Part shown: positions 25,246 to 35,523 of the stretch, piece after piece
Numbering within the stretch: the stretch's first letter is position 1
How the letters are laid out: each line of letters begins with the position of its first letter
Assembly (NCBI GenBank): GCA_026225945.1
Contig: JAMJFZ010000597.1
Location: 6,838,001-6,902,000, forward strand
Direction: 5' to 3'
Source: Cricetomys ansorgei
Taxonomy: Eukaryota > Chordata > Mammalia > Rodentia > Nesomyidae
DNA: 64,000 nt
The notes under the pieces: model-generated
What the model was told of the DNA's origin: nothing
Seen by the model: the letters and a program-made list of their open reading frames with translations, nothing else
The model's database searches: none
Position numbers and translations under genes: made by a program

Positions 25246-25398
25246 GTGGTTTTTGTTTTGTTTTGCTTTGTTTTGTTTGAGACAGACTCGCACACTTCTA
25301 GCCTGGGCTGGCTTGAAATGCACTGTAGGCTAAACTCCAGCTTGAAGCAGTCCTTCTGCCTCAGCCTCCTGAGTTCTGGGACTGCCATAAGTTCTTTA
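25246..25398 (-). mobile_element. B1 SINE (older)
   Basis: (TTTTG)n tail, gagacagactcgcacac, gcctgggctggcttgaaatg and ctgcctcagcctcctgagtt in reverse B1 order. Confidence 0.7.
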
Positions 25399-25599
25399 AT
25401 TTCATTGCAATCTTAGCTGCTAATATTAAATCTCAGATCACACATGTCACACAATGAAATATGAGTTACAAAACAGAAAAAGGGAGTTAAAGTATCTGTG
25501 GAACTCTAAGGAACCTAACTGAAGCAACCAGGCATAAGCTCTGATTCAAATGCAAAAGAGAATCATTGTAGGTAATAAAAAGATGGTAAAACAAGGAAC

Positions 25600-26110
25600 C
25601 CAGTCCCAGAGCTGTCCTGTGGCACATTGGTGACAACTGGATCCCAATGATGGGAGAGAAAGACAGACATCACACTTGTGCTGAGGTAAGTACCCCACCC
25701 CCTTTAAAATGGCGGTTCCTGGCACACCGGTTGAGCCCCAATGGCAGGAGAGCCCTGCCCAGGCTTCTTCCTCCTTTTTGGAAACCTCATTCACCAACTT
25801 GAGCAATACAGATAGGCTAACAGCCTTTCCATACAAGTCTATAGATGATTGGGCCTTTCCTGAGCTTACTGATCCCCCTCTGATTAGCAAGCTTTAGGCA
25901 GTCTGATTTAAGTGTCTAGTAAGCATAGACCAAAGCTATTGGACCTCTCCCTTGTACACCACCCTACGTCCTCCATAAAAGCCCACTTCTTTCACAATAA
26001 ACTGGATTTACAACATGAAGGCATTTTCCCTGATTCTGTTTCTTGAGGTAGTGACTCTGTGCCACTTGCCACCTGGAGGAACACTGTACCCACAAAAGTC
26101 CACAGTGGCA
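25600..26110 (+). mobile_element. Possible LTR fragment
   Basis: It shows a promoter-like CCATAAAAGCCC near 25975 and an AATAAA near 25999, followed by U5-like sequence. The spacing is that of an LTR U3-R-U5. I could not find matching ends or a target duplication, so limits are approximate. Confidence 0.4.
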
Positions 26111-26197
26111 GGGCTGCCAAAGCACCATTGGTTCAAAGGCCTCAGAGCTAGCTTAGGACACATTGGGTCCGAATGAATGAAAGTTCAAGTGAATTCA

Positions 26198-26497
26198 TGT
26201 TGTAGAAGTTTATTTTTGGATGTGTTTAAAATAATTGTTTTTGTGTACTGTTGGAAAAAGGGATGCATAGGCCTTGGCATTTTGTATTGTCTGCGGGTGT
26301 TGGATTTCTATGGGGGATGTTTGATTGCTTATGATCTGCACCTCAGGAGTTCTGAATGACTAAAAACACCTGGGCTCAGATGCTTGGGGTTTCACTGTCG
26401 AGTATGGCATTGGCCATGATGGTGGTTCCCTCTGAAGAAGGCTGGAAGAGTCTGCACATATGAGAATTCCATTTCTCCACAGCATCTAACAGCTACA
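26198..26497 (+). mobile_element. LTR family X, copy A (5' LTR)
   Basis: Starts TGTTGTAGAAGTTTATTTTT and ends AGCTACA. It shares ordered blocks with 32539-32864, 49909-50247 and 54658-54977 (gcattttgtattgtct, ttgattgcttatgatctgca, gaggagttctgaatga). The copies carry an AATAAAA-like hexamer in mid-LTR, here mutated to CTAAAAA. Unlike the other copies it is directly followed by a primer-binding-site-like sequence. Confidence 0.85.
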
Positions 26498-26830
26498 AGT
26501 GGCACCTGCAATGTGGGGCACATCATGCCAGCTAATCCAAAGTGGAGACAAGGAAGAAGAGAAGCTCCAGACCTCACAGAGACAGGTAAAGTACATTCAG
26601 GGAAGCTACCAGAGGATAGAGTTAAGGTAATAATTGAAGGCTCCTGAAGGAAGAGAAGAGAAAGAAGAAAAGCCTCTATGAAGAGAAAAGTCTGTAACAT
26701 TAAAATAAATGAGGGAAAAAAAGCTCCGAGGTAAGAGCCACAGAATGGAGGCCCTTAGAGATAAAGAATTCATCTGGGAGCAGGAAAAAGCAAGGTTCTA
26801 ACGCTTTTATGGATCATGGAGCCAATGATC
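26498..26830 (+). mobile_element. Retroviral leader remnant with primer binding site
   Basis: Two bases after the LTR, TGGCACCTGCAATGTGGGGC (26500-26519) resembles the tRNA-Lys primer binding site of class II (ERVK/IAP-like) elements with several substitutions. An A/G-rich leader without long open frames follows and fades out. No gag-pol-env coding is visible. Confidence 0.6.
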
Positions 26831-27239
26831 CCTCCTGCCGTTGGTGGTAGCTTACTGTTTCACAAACTGAGTTTTCTGATAGCTGCATTGTATTGTGGGA
26901 TATTTTACTTTTGTGTGCTGTTTTGGTTTTGATACCTTGCAGCTGGGAAGCCAGATGCCTTGCAGCAGTACAGGCCTTGCTTCCTACCTAGTCACACCCT
27001 TGTGCTGGCCTTGAGATCTCAACAGATAGACAATTGAAGGTGACCGGTCGAGAGCAGGTCACGAGCAAAGACTCTGATCACCCCCAGCCTAGTATCATTG
27101 TGTTGTAATGAAGGCCTAAAAGATAGAGGGGGTGGGGAAAAAAGTTAAAAGGGCTAAGGCATGAGGAAGGAGCCAGAGTGACTAGAAATTTTTTGATATT
27201 TCCTCTCCTAGAAATGTCAGAGAAGCTACCTACACTCAC

Positions 27240-27612
27240 CAAGTCTTACCAACGTAGCTGCCTAAGCAAGACCTAAACAAGGACACCAACAAGCATGCTC
27301 AGCATGAAAGGGGGAATTCTCATGGGGCCTCAACTATAGATAAAGCACTACAGGCAACTAAAAAATACTGAGCAGAGAAACAGTCTTCCTTAGGAAGGGC
27401 CCCAAATTGGTTATCCAATACCGAGTGGCCAGCTCTGAAATCATACATGCAAGTAATATAATATGGACTGAGCAAGTTGTATTCATATATTTAGGAAAGT
27501 GTGTGTGTAACCACAAAGCAAAAACCATGAATTTGAGAACATGGGAAGGGTTGCAGAGAGGAAAGGGAAAGGGAAGGAGGGAAAACATGTGATTATAACT
27601 TAATTCCAAAAA
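27240..27612 (+). mobile_element. Rodent L1 3' UTR fragment
   Basis: ggggcctcaactatagataa, ccaaattggttatccaatac, aatatggactgagcaagttg and ggttgcagagaggaaaggga occur in the order known from rodent L1 3' UTRs, ending in A-rich sequence. Confidence 0.8.
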
Positions 27613-27616
27613 AAAC

Positions 27617-27657
27617 ACACACACATACATACACACATGTGTGTATGTATGTGTGTG

Positions 27658-27658
<1 letters not shown>
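27617..27658. repeat. 42-bp perfect palindrome inside a purine/pyrimidine-alternating tract
   Basis: Each base from 27617 to 27637 pairs with its mirror between 27658 and 27638 (center CACA|TGTG), a dyad built of CA/TA against TG/TA. It continues into (TG)n at 27666-27698. Confidence 0.95.
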
Positions 27659-27698
<40 letters not shown>

Positions 27699-27699
27699 T

Positions 27700-28400
27700 G
27701 AGACAAAGTCTTACTCTGTAGACCAGACTGGCCTTGAAATCATGAGATCTACCTCTTTTTGCCTCCCAAGTGGGATTAAAGGTATGTACTGTGAGGCCGG
27801 ACACCCCCGGCCCTGGGCATTAATCCTAAACTCTTAATAGGAACTTAGGCTTTCTCTACTCAATGCAAAGTTATTGAGTACTTTTCAGAATTCCCTGTTC
27901 CAAGAACTAGCCCACCCCAGAAACCATAAAACAATTATTGTCAGGCTTAATTCAAAGGCACTGTGACCCAGCCCAAATTCTCAAAACTAAAGTATGAGAG
28001 GCAGCTGCAGCTACCGCCTAATAGCCTTGGGCAACGGACTTTCCACGTTGACTAAGACCCTAAGTGTACATTTCCTGGTGCCCATGACCTTGCTATATGC
28101 CAACACCAATCAGTTTAAAGGTTGACTCGCCCCAACCTATCAGGATAAAGAATAGTTCGGGGACCAATCAACTCGTACCAACTTGGTTTGTGCCTAGCAA
28201 CCGTTTGAACAGTAAATAAAAAGGCTTGCTTTTTGCTCCTCGGGGCTGCTTCTATCCTGTGTGTTAGAACGGTCCCAGTGCACTGGAATAAATTCTCTTG
28301 CTATTTGCATCGATATCCCATCTGTGAGTCTCTGTGGGGGTGCGGCGTCCCGGTTTGGGCCTTTGGGGGTCCAACAGTACCACCAAGTCAGCTAGAATTT
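27700..28400 (-). mobile_element. B1 SINE split by a solo LTR
   Basis: The reverse B1 runs from 27700 (ttgagacaaagtcttactct) through ggattaaaggtatgtac at 27789 and resumes at 28377 with gtaccaccaagtcagcta. Removing 27790-28376 and one GTAC restores a normal B1 order. Confidence 0.85.
27790..28376 (+). mobile_element. Solo LTR, gammaretrovirus-like (class I ERV), 587 bp
   Basis: Starts TGTGAGGCCGG, ends GGGGGTCCAACA (TG...CA), and is flanked by a perfect 4-bp duplication GTAC (27786-27789 and 28377-28380). Inside are a TATA-like AATAAAAAGG near 28215, an R-like segment GCTTGCTTTTTGCTCCTCGG and the poly(A) signal GAATAAATTCTC near 28287, then a U5 with GGTTTGGGCC. The 4-bp duplication and U3-R-U5 order fit gammaretroviruses. 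No internal viral sequence remains, as expected after LTR-LTR recombination. Confidence 0.9.
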
Positions 28401-28479
28401 TTTTTTCAAAAAGGAATATAAGGAAAGAAAAGAGCAGGAGATAAAAAAGATTTTGATTTAACAATAAAAAGAAAACATG

Positions 28480-29645
28480 ATTAAACTTAAAGACAAAGAA
28501 AAAATAGCCCTTTGCAAATTACAGCAGCCACCCAAACAACGGAGGCTCTTTCCATTGCTCTCCCTGACTCACTAGAACTTGATGGTAAAACCCTGTTGCT
28601 GAAGACACCACACAGTTTGATCAAAGAACATAGAGAAACCGTGCTTGCTGACTAGCTTTCATAGTGCTGGAATGTGTTTTGCAAGTTCCTAGGGGAGGGG
28701 AAAAAATTAACAGTCTTACTCAGTCATGACTCCTGCAAATTCCAACAATCTATGACCTGACAAGACGTGTCCATTGGTTCAATAATGACATGAGTGTTAA
28801 GGGGTAACTGACAGCTTCCTAATTGGACTGAAGTCCCACTCCACAGGAGGGCAGTCATGCAGAGTATCACAAATCTGGCCAAGACCCTGTGGTTGGGGAG
28901 GTCACAGGCCCTACTACCACTACTTTATCAAAGGAACACAGTCTCAAACTGCCTTCTAAATATTTATGCCCATAGTTCAGCTCTCACTCCCATCAGTGAA
29001 GCTTCTCTGCGCAATGGAGGTTAATACAGAAAATCACCATGGGACAAGCTACAGGGAATAACTGTAGCATGCTCAGCCCTGAACAGTACATCTATATCTC
29101 ATCTCACTTCAAGAGGTCTCCTTCAGAAGAGGGAGATAGAATGGTTGGAAAAGCTGCATTGGAAGACTATTGCAAAGCGTCTTCTGGACATGACTATTTC
29201 ACTCATGAATTCATAGAACCTGTGGTTTGCAGCGTAAAAACTGTACAAGATCAAGACAGTCTGTGCTCCAGAATAAAGACAGAAGGGACTCAAGCCCTGC
29301 CCTATCTGAGGAGTTGTTGGCAGTTGATGCTCCTAGGGAGGAAGTTCAGTCATCAGTGGCATAGCCTATGGCAGGTTACTCATGCTCCAGTAGATGGGCG
29401 CCCTCCACCCATGTGCATACCAGTAGTGCTAGTTAAACTTGGTGGACTATTAGAGGAAGAGGAAGACAGGGAATTGAAAAGAGGATGGGGGTGGTCCCAG
29501 AGTAGTTGGAGGGAGGATGAGTATGAGAGGGAGGATGAGTATTATCTAAATACTTTTTATTCATGTATGAGATTACCAAAGAGTAAAATTTTAAAAGTAA
29601 AAGCTTTATAAAATTTAGCAAAAAGTCAAAAAGTGAGAAAAAGAA
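28480..29645 (+). mobile_element. Rodent L1 (Lx-like) 3' UTR, 5'-truncated
   Basis: Landmarks in order: gaagacaccacacagtttga, caatctatgacctgacaaga, ttcctaattggactgaagtc, ccctccacccatgtgcatac, a G-rich stretch (gaggatgggggtggtccc), then tcatgtatgagattaccaaa and an A-rich end. These are the landmarks of Lx-type L1 3' ends. A 190-codon open frame at 29039-29611 lies inside this UTR and is not a gene. Confidence 0.85.
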
Positions 29646-30872
29646 ATTAATTAAAAAAACAAAACAAAAAATAAACAAACAACAACAACAACAACAAAAA
29701 AAAACTCCAACAAATTAGAGAAGGCTCTGTGGGTCTCTTGGAATCTGCCAGGTAGAGGTATGCTTTTAGTCGGAGTCCCTTGTGTTTCCTGCCATTCGGC
29801 CTGGCGCTGTGTCCCAGCAGAGTGCTGAGCTGGCCTGTTTGCTTTGGCGCTACACTCATTTTAGAAACTTCCCTTTTTGTGTGTGCCAGGAGGGAATGCT
29901 GGTCACACTGAGCTTTGCAAACTGTGGAAGGTTTTCACTTGCATCAGTGCATCCTTGATTTGTGTACGTAGGGGTGTCTAATGTACAAAGCAAGTGGTAT
30001 CTCCTCCATCTCAGACAGAGAGGGAAATAGACATCCGAGATCCGTACTAGAAGAGGAGAACACAGAGAGAAGTCAGCACTGTGTCTCAGTGGTTTCAGAT
30101 TCTGCCCAGCAGTCAGACACCCTGTGGGAGGGAGGATGCTTCAGAAATCAAGTGATCCAGAGTCCTTGGGCTCAGAGCTTTCAAGGAGCAGTTTGCTGAC
30201 CACAGGCTTAGGGTTTCTAATTCTCTATAGTCATCTACATGTTATCAAGTTTGCTCCTTAGTTCAGAGAGTAGAACCCTCAAGCCTTTAGAGCTCAAATT
30301 CCCTACTGTCTAAATTTCTTAGAATGTCCACATCTGGTCATGATCTTCTCCATGGCTGTCTCCCACCCAAGCACTGGCAGGATAACACTGGGAGCTCCCC
30401 TTCTTCGTTTCCTTTAAGAGAAGGTGTGTGATTTGTTATACACAGAGGCAGCTTCTAATCTCCTATCTTATCCTGAAAATGCAAATGTCTCGTAAACATT
30501 AAGACATCAAGATAATTGACAATGGCTAGGTCACAGTCCAGTGTTTAGAGAGCGAGTGTACTTCGCATGCTTGTGGCCCCGAGACACAGCAGCCAGGAAG
30601 CAGAGGGATGCCACAAGTGCAAAGGGTAGCTTCCAAGTGTGGATCAGAATTTGTCCTGAAGGATCTATCCCAGCAGCCTCCAGTTCCAGCATCTCCAAAG
30701 AAGGAAGGGTGAAATTGAGTTCTTGTAACCCAAGGTTGCCTCCTGGGGATGGGGGGTGTTGGACTGAAAGGCACATGGCAAGTGAGCCTGTTGGAGAGCA
30801 TCTACCAGCTTGTAAGTCCCATTCCAACCTGAAACTTCTTCTTATCGCAATTTTATTTCCAAAATAATTCAT

Positions 30873-30916
30873 TCATATATATATATATGTATATATATAC
30901 ATATATATATATATCT
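30873..30916. repeat. AT palindromic microsatellite
   Basis: (AT)n around a central GTATATATATAC, self-complementary over more than 30 bp. Confidence 0.9.
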
Positions 30917-31307
30917 GTTTTATATTGGACATTAACTAGCAAAAGAAAAATACTTAAAAATGGGAAATAGGGAGCTTAAACATGGTGGGTGGTGAGAAAA
31001 GGAATATGGGAAAGAGACTTCATGGTTTACAAAGACAGATATTTGAAAAAAAAATAGAATTAGATGTTCCAGTTTTTAACTATAAACATGTGGTTAACTA
31101 TAATAAAAGCCAAGAGAATAATGATAAACATTAAAGTAAGAATATGGTTAAAAACAAGATAGTGTGTGATCAATGAAGAACCTACATGGAAATTCTAAGG
31201 GACTGGCAGTATACGCTTACATAATCTCAAGATTATGAAAAGTGGATGCTCATTTTGTATTTTCCTTTCTCCTTTTTCAATTCTCTCCCCCATCCCTCTC
31301 TCTGGTA

Positions 31308-31456
31308 TTTGGAGACAGTATTTCTCTGTTGTAACTCTGACTCTCCTGGAATTCACTCTGCAGACCAGGCTGGCCTCGAACTCACAAAGATCTGCCTGCC
31401 TCTGCCTCCTGAGTGCTGGGATTAAAAGTGTGCGCCACCACTGCCCTGCATGTTTT
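31308..31456 (-). mobile_element. B1 SINE
   Basis: Reverse B1: tttctctgttgtaactctga, accaggctggcctcgaactc, gctgggattaaaagtgtgcg. Confidence 0.95.
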
Positions 31457-31473
31457 TCTTTAAAAAAAAAAAG

Positions 31474-31612
31474 TGGGGCTGGAGAGGTAGCTCCACAGAT
31501 CAGAGTATTTGCTGTTCTTCCAAAGGACCTGAGTTCAGACCCCAGCACCCACATCAGGTAGCTCACAACTACTTGTAACTCCAACTCAAGCCATACACGC
31601 ACCCTCATACAC
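31474..31612 (+). mobile_element. B2 SINE
   Basis: ggggctggagaggtagctcc, gacctgagttcagaccccag and a B2 body. Confidence 0.9.
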
Positions 31613-32189
31613 AAAATCTTTTAAACAAACCATATATAATTTATGCAAGACTGTAACAAATATACAATAGACCACTATTTATAAGGAAAAGATATGTATA
31701 CCATTATTTTCTCTTATTTCTCCTCCCATACATCTCTTCTTGCCCTCTCATAATTCCATTTCTCCTCTCATGTCCTACAAATACACAAATTTCTACCTCC
31801 TGCATATGAGATATCTGTCTTTCAGTCTGGTTTATTTTTTTTTTTATATGATCTCCAATTTTATCCACTTTCCTAAAAAAGTCATAATTTCATTCTGTGC
31901 TAGCTTAAAATTAAAAATAAAATATAAAATGTGTATGTCAAGGATTCTTTAATGAAGTGGTCGTAAAGCTAAAAACTAATTCGTGTTATGGACATTAGTT
32001 ATAGGCACATAAAATATTTAATTTATGAAATTAACATACTGGAAGTGAAAATTATATGTGTTTATAAGGAAAGCATTTTTATAAAGTCCAGTGTTTATAT
32101 TTCCAAAGAATGCTTTGAAGACCAGTAATGAAAGAGAATGTGATCGGTATGGTAAGAGCCTTTCTTTTCTGGAGAAATTATTGACATGT

Positions 32190-32352
32190 CATTTTTTTTG
32201 TTTGTTTTGTTGTTTGAGACAGAGTTTCTCTGTTTAACAGCCCTGGCTGTTCTGAAACTTTGTAGACCAGGCTGGCCTTGAATTCACAGAGTTCTCCTGC
32301 CTCTGCCTCCTGAATATTGGGATTAAAGGCGTGTTCAACCATTCCCAACAAG
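32190..32352 (-). mobile_element. B1 SINE
   Basis: Reverse B1 with T-rich tail, agacagagtttctctgttta and ggattaaaggcgtgttcaac. Confidence 0.93.
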
Positions 32353-32371
32353 ATACACTATTTAAAGTCAT

Positions 32372-32530
32372 TTGGTAGTGGTGGTGTTTGCCTTCAATCC
32401 CAGCACTGGGGATGCAGAGGCAGGCAGATCTCTGTGAGTTCAAGGCCAGCCTAGTCTACAGAGTGAGTTCCAGGACAGCCAGAGTTACAACAGAGAAAAC
32501 CTGCCTACAAAAAAACAAAAACAAAAACAA
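32372..32530 (+). mobile_element. B1 SINE
   Basis: Forward B1 with caatcccagcactggggatg, caaggccagcctagtctaca and agttacaacagagaaaacct. Its A-rich tail hosts the LTR at 32539. Confidence 0.95.
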
Positions 32531-32538
32531 ATAAAAAA

Positions 32539-32864
32539 TGTTGTGGAAGTTTATTTTTAGTTATGTATTAAATAATTGTTTTGTACAACACTTGGGTGAG
32601 GGGCTACTTAGGCACTGGCATTTTGTATTGTCCGCAGGTGTTGGAGTTCTGTGGGGGATGCTTGATTGCTTATGATCTGCACTTGAGGAGTTCTGAAAGA
32701 GTAAAAGTGTCTGAGTTCAGATGCTCAGGGTTCCACTGTCCGGTATGGTTCTGGCCAGGATGGTGATTCCCTCTAATGAGGTCTGGCAGAGTTTGCACTT
32801 ATAAATATGCCTCCCCTGTTGTGTCCTTGCTGAACCACCACAGCGGCGAACTACTACTACTACA
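32539..32864 (+). mobile_element. LTR family X, copy B (solo LTR)
   Basis: Starts TGTTGTGGAAGTTTATTTTT, ends CTACTACTACTACA, and is flanked by AAAAAA on both sides (32533-32538, 32865-32870). The left flank lies in a B1 A-tail, so the duplication is suggestive rather than firm. Confidence 0.85.
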
Positions 32865-33545
32865 AAAAAAGAGAGAGAATAGATTAAGGAAGAACAGTAG
32901 CATCCTTCATCAATTAAAAATAAAAAATTATAGGTACTGGATAAAACTATAAGAAACAAAGATTTATAATAAGAAGAAGAAGAGATAAATGTGCTATTAT
33001 GTACGATCAACTGTACAGAAAAATAAATTTCATCAAATGACAAACATTTTTAATTAATAACAGAGCCCAACAAGATTGTTGGATGTAGGAGAAAACTGAA
33101 TATTCTTCTGCACAAAAATATTATCAACTAGAAAATAATAAAACCATAGGCTCCCTTCAGGATAGTCACAGATCTTCACAGTATTTAGTAATTAACATGA
33201 GCTGCATAAAATCCAGAGGGAATGTAGCCTATTTAAAAAGCATAAAAAGAGATGAGAGTCAGTTAGGAACCTACAATGCTGATAGGCTAGTAGGATGATA
33301 AAGATAATAAGGATGATAATTTGTCCTAAAGCCAATGTGTAATTTTAATATGCTTCCAAAAATGTTGCAGTTGTATTTTAAGAAGACAATATCAGCTTTT
33401 CCAGGTCTATAATAATTTCATACTCCTGACTACCTGGAATGGAGACAAACCTAGGATGACGTGGTAGAAGTGGAGCCCACGACCTCCCTATGAATCTCTT
33501 CACATACCCCGAAGTCATTTTCAGGTGATGTTACATAAGTTTCTA

Positions 33546-33700
33546 GTTGCCAGGCATGGTGGTGTCTGTCTTTAATCCCAGCATTCTGGAGGCAGAGGCT
33601 GACGTAGGCGGGACTCTGTGAGTTCGAGATCAGCCTGGTTTTCATAGAGAGTTCCAGGATAGCCAGATCTACATAGGGAGACCTTGCCTCAAAAATTAAA
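33546..33700 (+). mobile_element. B1 SINE
   Basis: ccaggcatggtggtgtctgt, tttaatcccagcattctgga and a CTCAAAAATTAAA tail. It carries a short internal insertion (gctgacgtaggcggg). Confidence 0.93.
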
Positions 33701-34017
33701 TTTAAAGTTCCAGTTAATTTAGGCAAAAATACTTTTGGATCATTCTAATATCATGTTCATTATCTATACTAATTTAGATGCTGACTAGCAGAGACATGAA
33801 AATGGGAAGGTAGAGTTTAATCTGAAAAGATTGGTTCCATGTCTTACAAAAGAAAATATTTGAAGACATAACATTAGACTATCCAATCTAAAAAATACTT
33901 AGATATGAGAGAAGAAATAGAATGTGAGTAAAAACAGGCTGTGTGATCAAAGAGGGGCTGACAAAAAAATTCTGCTGCAAACCTGAACAATGAGCAGTAT
34001 CTGTTCATTTTCCTTCC

Positions 34018-34142
34018 GAGGCACTCTCAGTGTGTAGCCCCGATTGGCCTGGAACTTCATATATAGGCCAGGCTGGCCTCAACCTTGCCTGGTTGCCTCC
34101 AGAATGCTGGGATCAAAGGAACTTGCTGCCATTCCCAGCCAT
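34018..34142 (-). mobile_element. B1 SINE
   Basis: Reverse B1: gtagccccgattggcctgga, taggccaggctggcctcaac, gctgggatcaaagg. Confidence 0.85.
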
Positions 34143-34379
34143 TTTATCTTTATTTTTTTCAAGAAAGCATATGTATGTTTTAACACAAAGTTTTAAATAG
34201 TTAAGTTTTACTATTTTAAAAAGAAAAAAAACCAACAAATCTGTGAGTAGCTTTTATCATGGGCGTATATAACATATAACTTGTGGCACTGAGCAGCTGG
34301 AAATGAAAACCTGTGGGTGTTCAGAGGACCTACAGCTTGAAGGTCCAATACTGACCACGAGCCACTGTTTAAGTTAATT

Positions 34380-34960
34380 AAAATGCTAAATCAGTTTTCA
34401 CAGCTGTGTGTTTTAGAATAGATACATGTGACTGTGCGTACAGACAGCACAGAGTGTGGAATATTTTCATCATTGCACAGTATTTTGTTGCGTATCACTG
34501 ATTTACATACCATGGGGTCTGTATTTTGCACCCCTGTTGTAAATTGTGTTTCTGCACACTTAGGACTCCGCAATGAATTAATGCCTACATGTGACGGCTC
34601 CATGAAGACAAGAACCATGACTGTGCCATACGAAATATATGAATGCATTGCCCATAATGAACACTAAGTGAGGATTTGTAAATCGTGGATAAATACTATA
34701 TTTCTATTCCTTTCAGTTTGGAGTTCAGAGTATAGCTATAACCTGTGCATTTATGTAATGGCAAATGCTTTGCTGCCGAGTCTCAGACACTTTCTAATCC
34801 ATTTCCTAAGTATTTTGTGGGGTTTCCTGAAAAGAAGGCGCGAGCAATACCCAGCTAGTGTGAATTTTGGGATAGAGATTTTTTCTTGTGTTGTTTTGCA
34901 AACTCATGTCAATAAAACCATTTGGGTATCCATTGCAACAAGAGACATGGGATTTATTTT
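34380..34960. other. Unexplained non-repetitive segment
   Basis: This segment shows no SINE, L1 or LTR signature and contains an AATAAA at 34911-34916 on the plus strand. A 79-codon plus-strand open frame (34428-34667) matches nothing I recognise. It could be a retroposed 3' UTR, a conserved non-coding element or simply unique DNA. Confidence 0.3.
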
Positions 34961-34984
34961 AGGGTTTTTTGTTGTTATTTTAAA

Positions 34985-35172
34985 TTTCTTGTATGTATGT
35001 GGGTATGTGCACAGGTGTGCAAGTACAGGCAGGGCATTGGATCCTCCCAGAATTGACTTACAGGTGACTGTGAGCCACCTGATATGGGTCCTGGGAACCA
35101 AACTCAAGTCATTTGAGGAAGCAGTATGAGCCCTTGACTTCTGAGCCAGCCCTCCCCTCCAGCCCTCCAGCC
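34985..35172 (-). mobile_element. B3-type SINE
   Basis: Reverse orientation: ggcattggatcctcccagaa, gtgagccacctgatatgggt, tgggaaccaaactcaagtca, then a tRNA-like end. Confidence 0.8.
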
Positions 35173-35237
35173 CTCCAGCTCTGAGACACAGTTTTAACAA
35201 GTAAGAAACACTGTACTTGGTTCATGATCATTAAAGT

Positions 35238-35243
35238 TTTATT
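35238..35243 (-). terminator. Pth: Pth poly(A) signal, distal candidate
   Basis: AATAAA on the minus strand (plus tttatt), about 285 bases after the stop codon. Cleavage would fall near 35215-35225. Confidence 0.6.
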
Positions 35244-35523
35244 TTGTATTTTAAGAGAAAAATAGAAACGCGCAATTTATTCTTTTCGTGTTAGTTCTGC
35301 AGTAAAATACTTTAAGAAGAACATATTGAGATGGAATCATTGAAAGAGATCTTAAAAGTGGAATAAAAACAAAAAGCCAAGCTTGCAACTATCAGAGCTG
35401 CAATGGGTTTCCATGAAAATTTTCATTACAGTGGAAGTGTTAGGACTTGGCGATCTTCAAAGAGCTTGAAAGGGTAGCAGCATATAACGTTGTGGCCCTG
35501 CACTGTCTAGAGAAAGTCAGCAT
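35244..35523 (-). promoter_or_regulatory. Pth: Pth 3' UTR
   Basis: AU-rich sequence from the stop codon to the distal poly(A) signal. In rat, a conserved AU-rich 3' UTR element binds AUF1 and KSRP and links mRNA stability to calcium and phosphate. The AU-rich stretch at about 35285-35360 is the likely counterpart here, inferred from position only. Confidence 0.6.
35276..35281 (-). terminator. Pth: Pth poly(A) signal, proximal candidate
   Basis: AATAAA on the minus strand, about 245 bases after the stop codon. This spacing is closer to the short 3' UTR known for rodent Pth. Confidence 0.65.

Larger units (their letters stand above)
22081..35215. other. Intergenic region between Btbd10 promoter and Pth 3' end
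   Basis: About 13 kb without a gene I can support, made largely of the LTR, L1 and SINE insertions listed separately. The pieces without a called repeat (22.4-23.6, 26.85-27.2, 29.7-31.2, 31.6-32.2, 32.9-33.5 and 34.2-34.97 kb) hold no coding or RNA signal. Confidence 0.7.

Noticed and set aside
29039..29611. A 190-codon plus-strand open frame
   Set aside because: It lies wholly inside an L1 3' UTR by sequence landmarks, and 3' UTRs of this type carry no gene.
30531..30872. Two opposed open frames of about 110 codons
   Set aside because: Mutually overlapping on opposite strands with no recognisable domain; likely chance in a GC-neutral stretch.
26198..32864. A single provirus bounded by the LTR copies at 26198 and 32539
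   Set aside because: The interval holds unrelated L1 ends, B1s and a different solo LTR, no viral coding sequence, and the outer flanks do not match (AATTCA versus AAAAAA).
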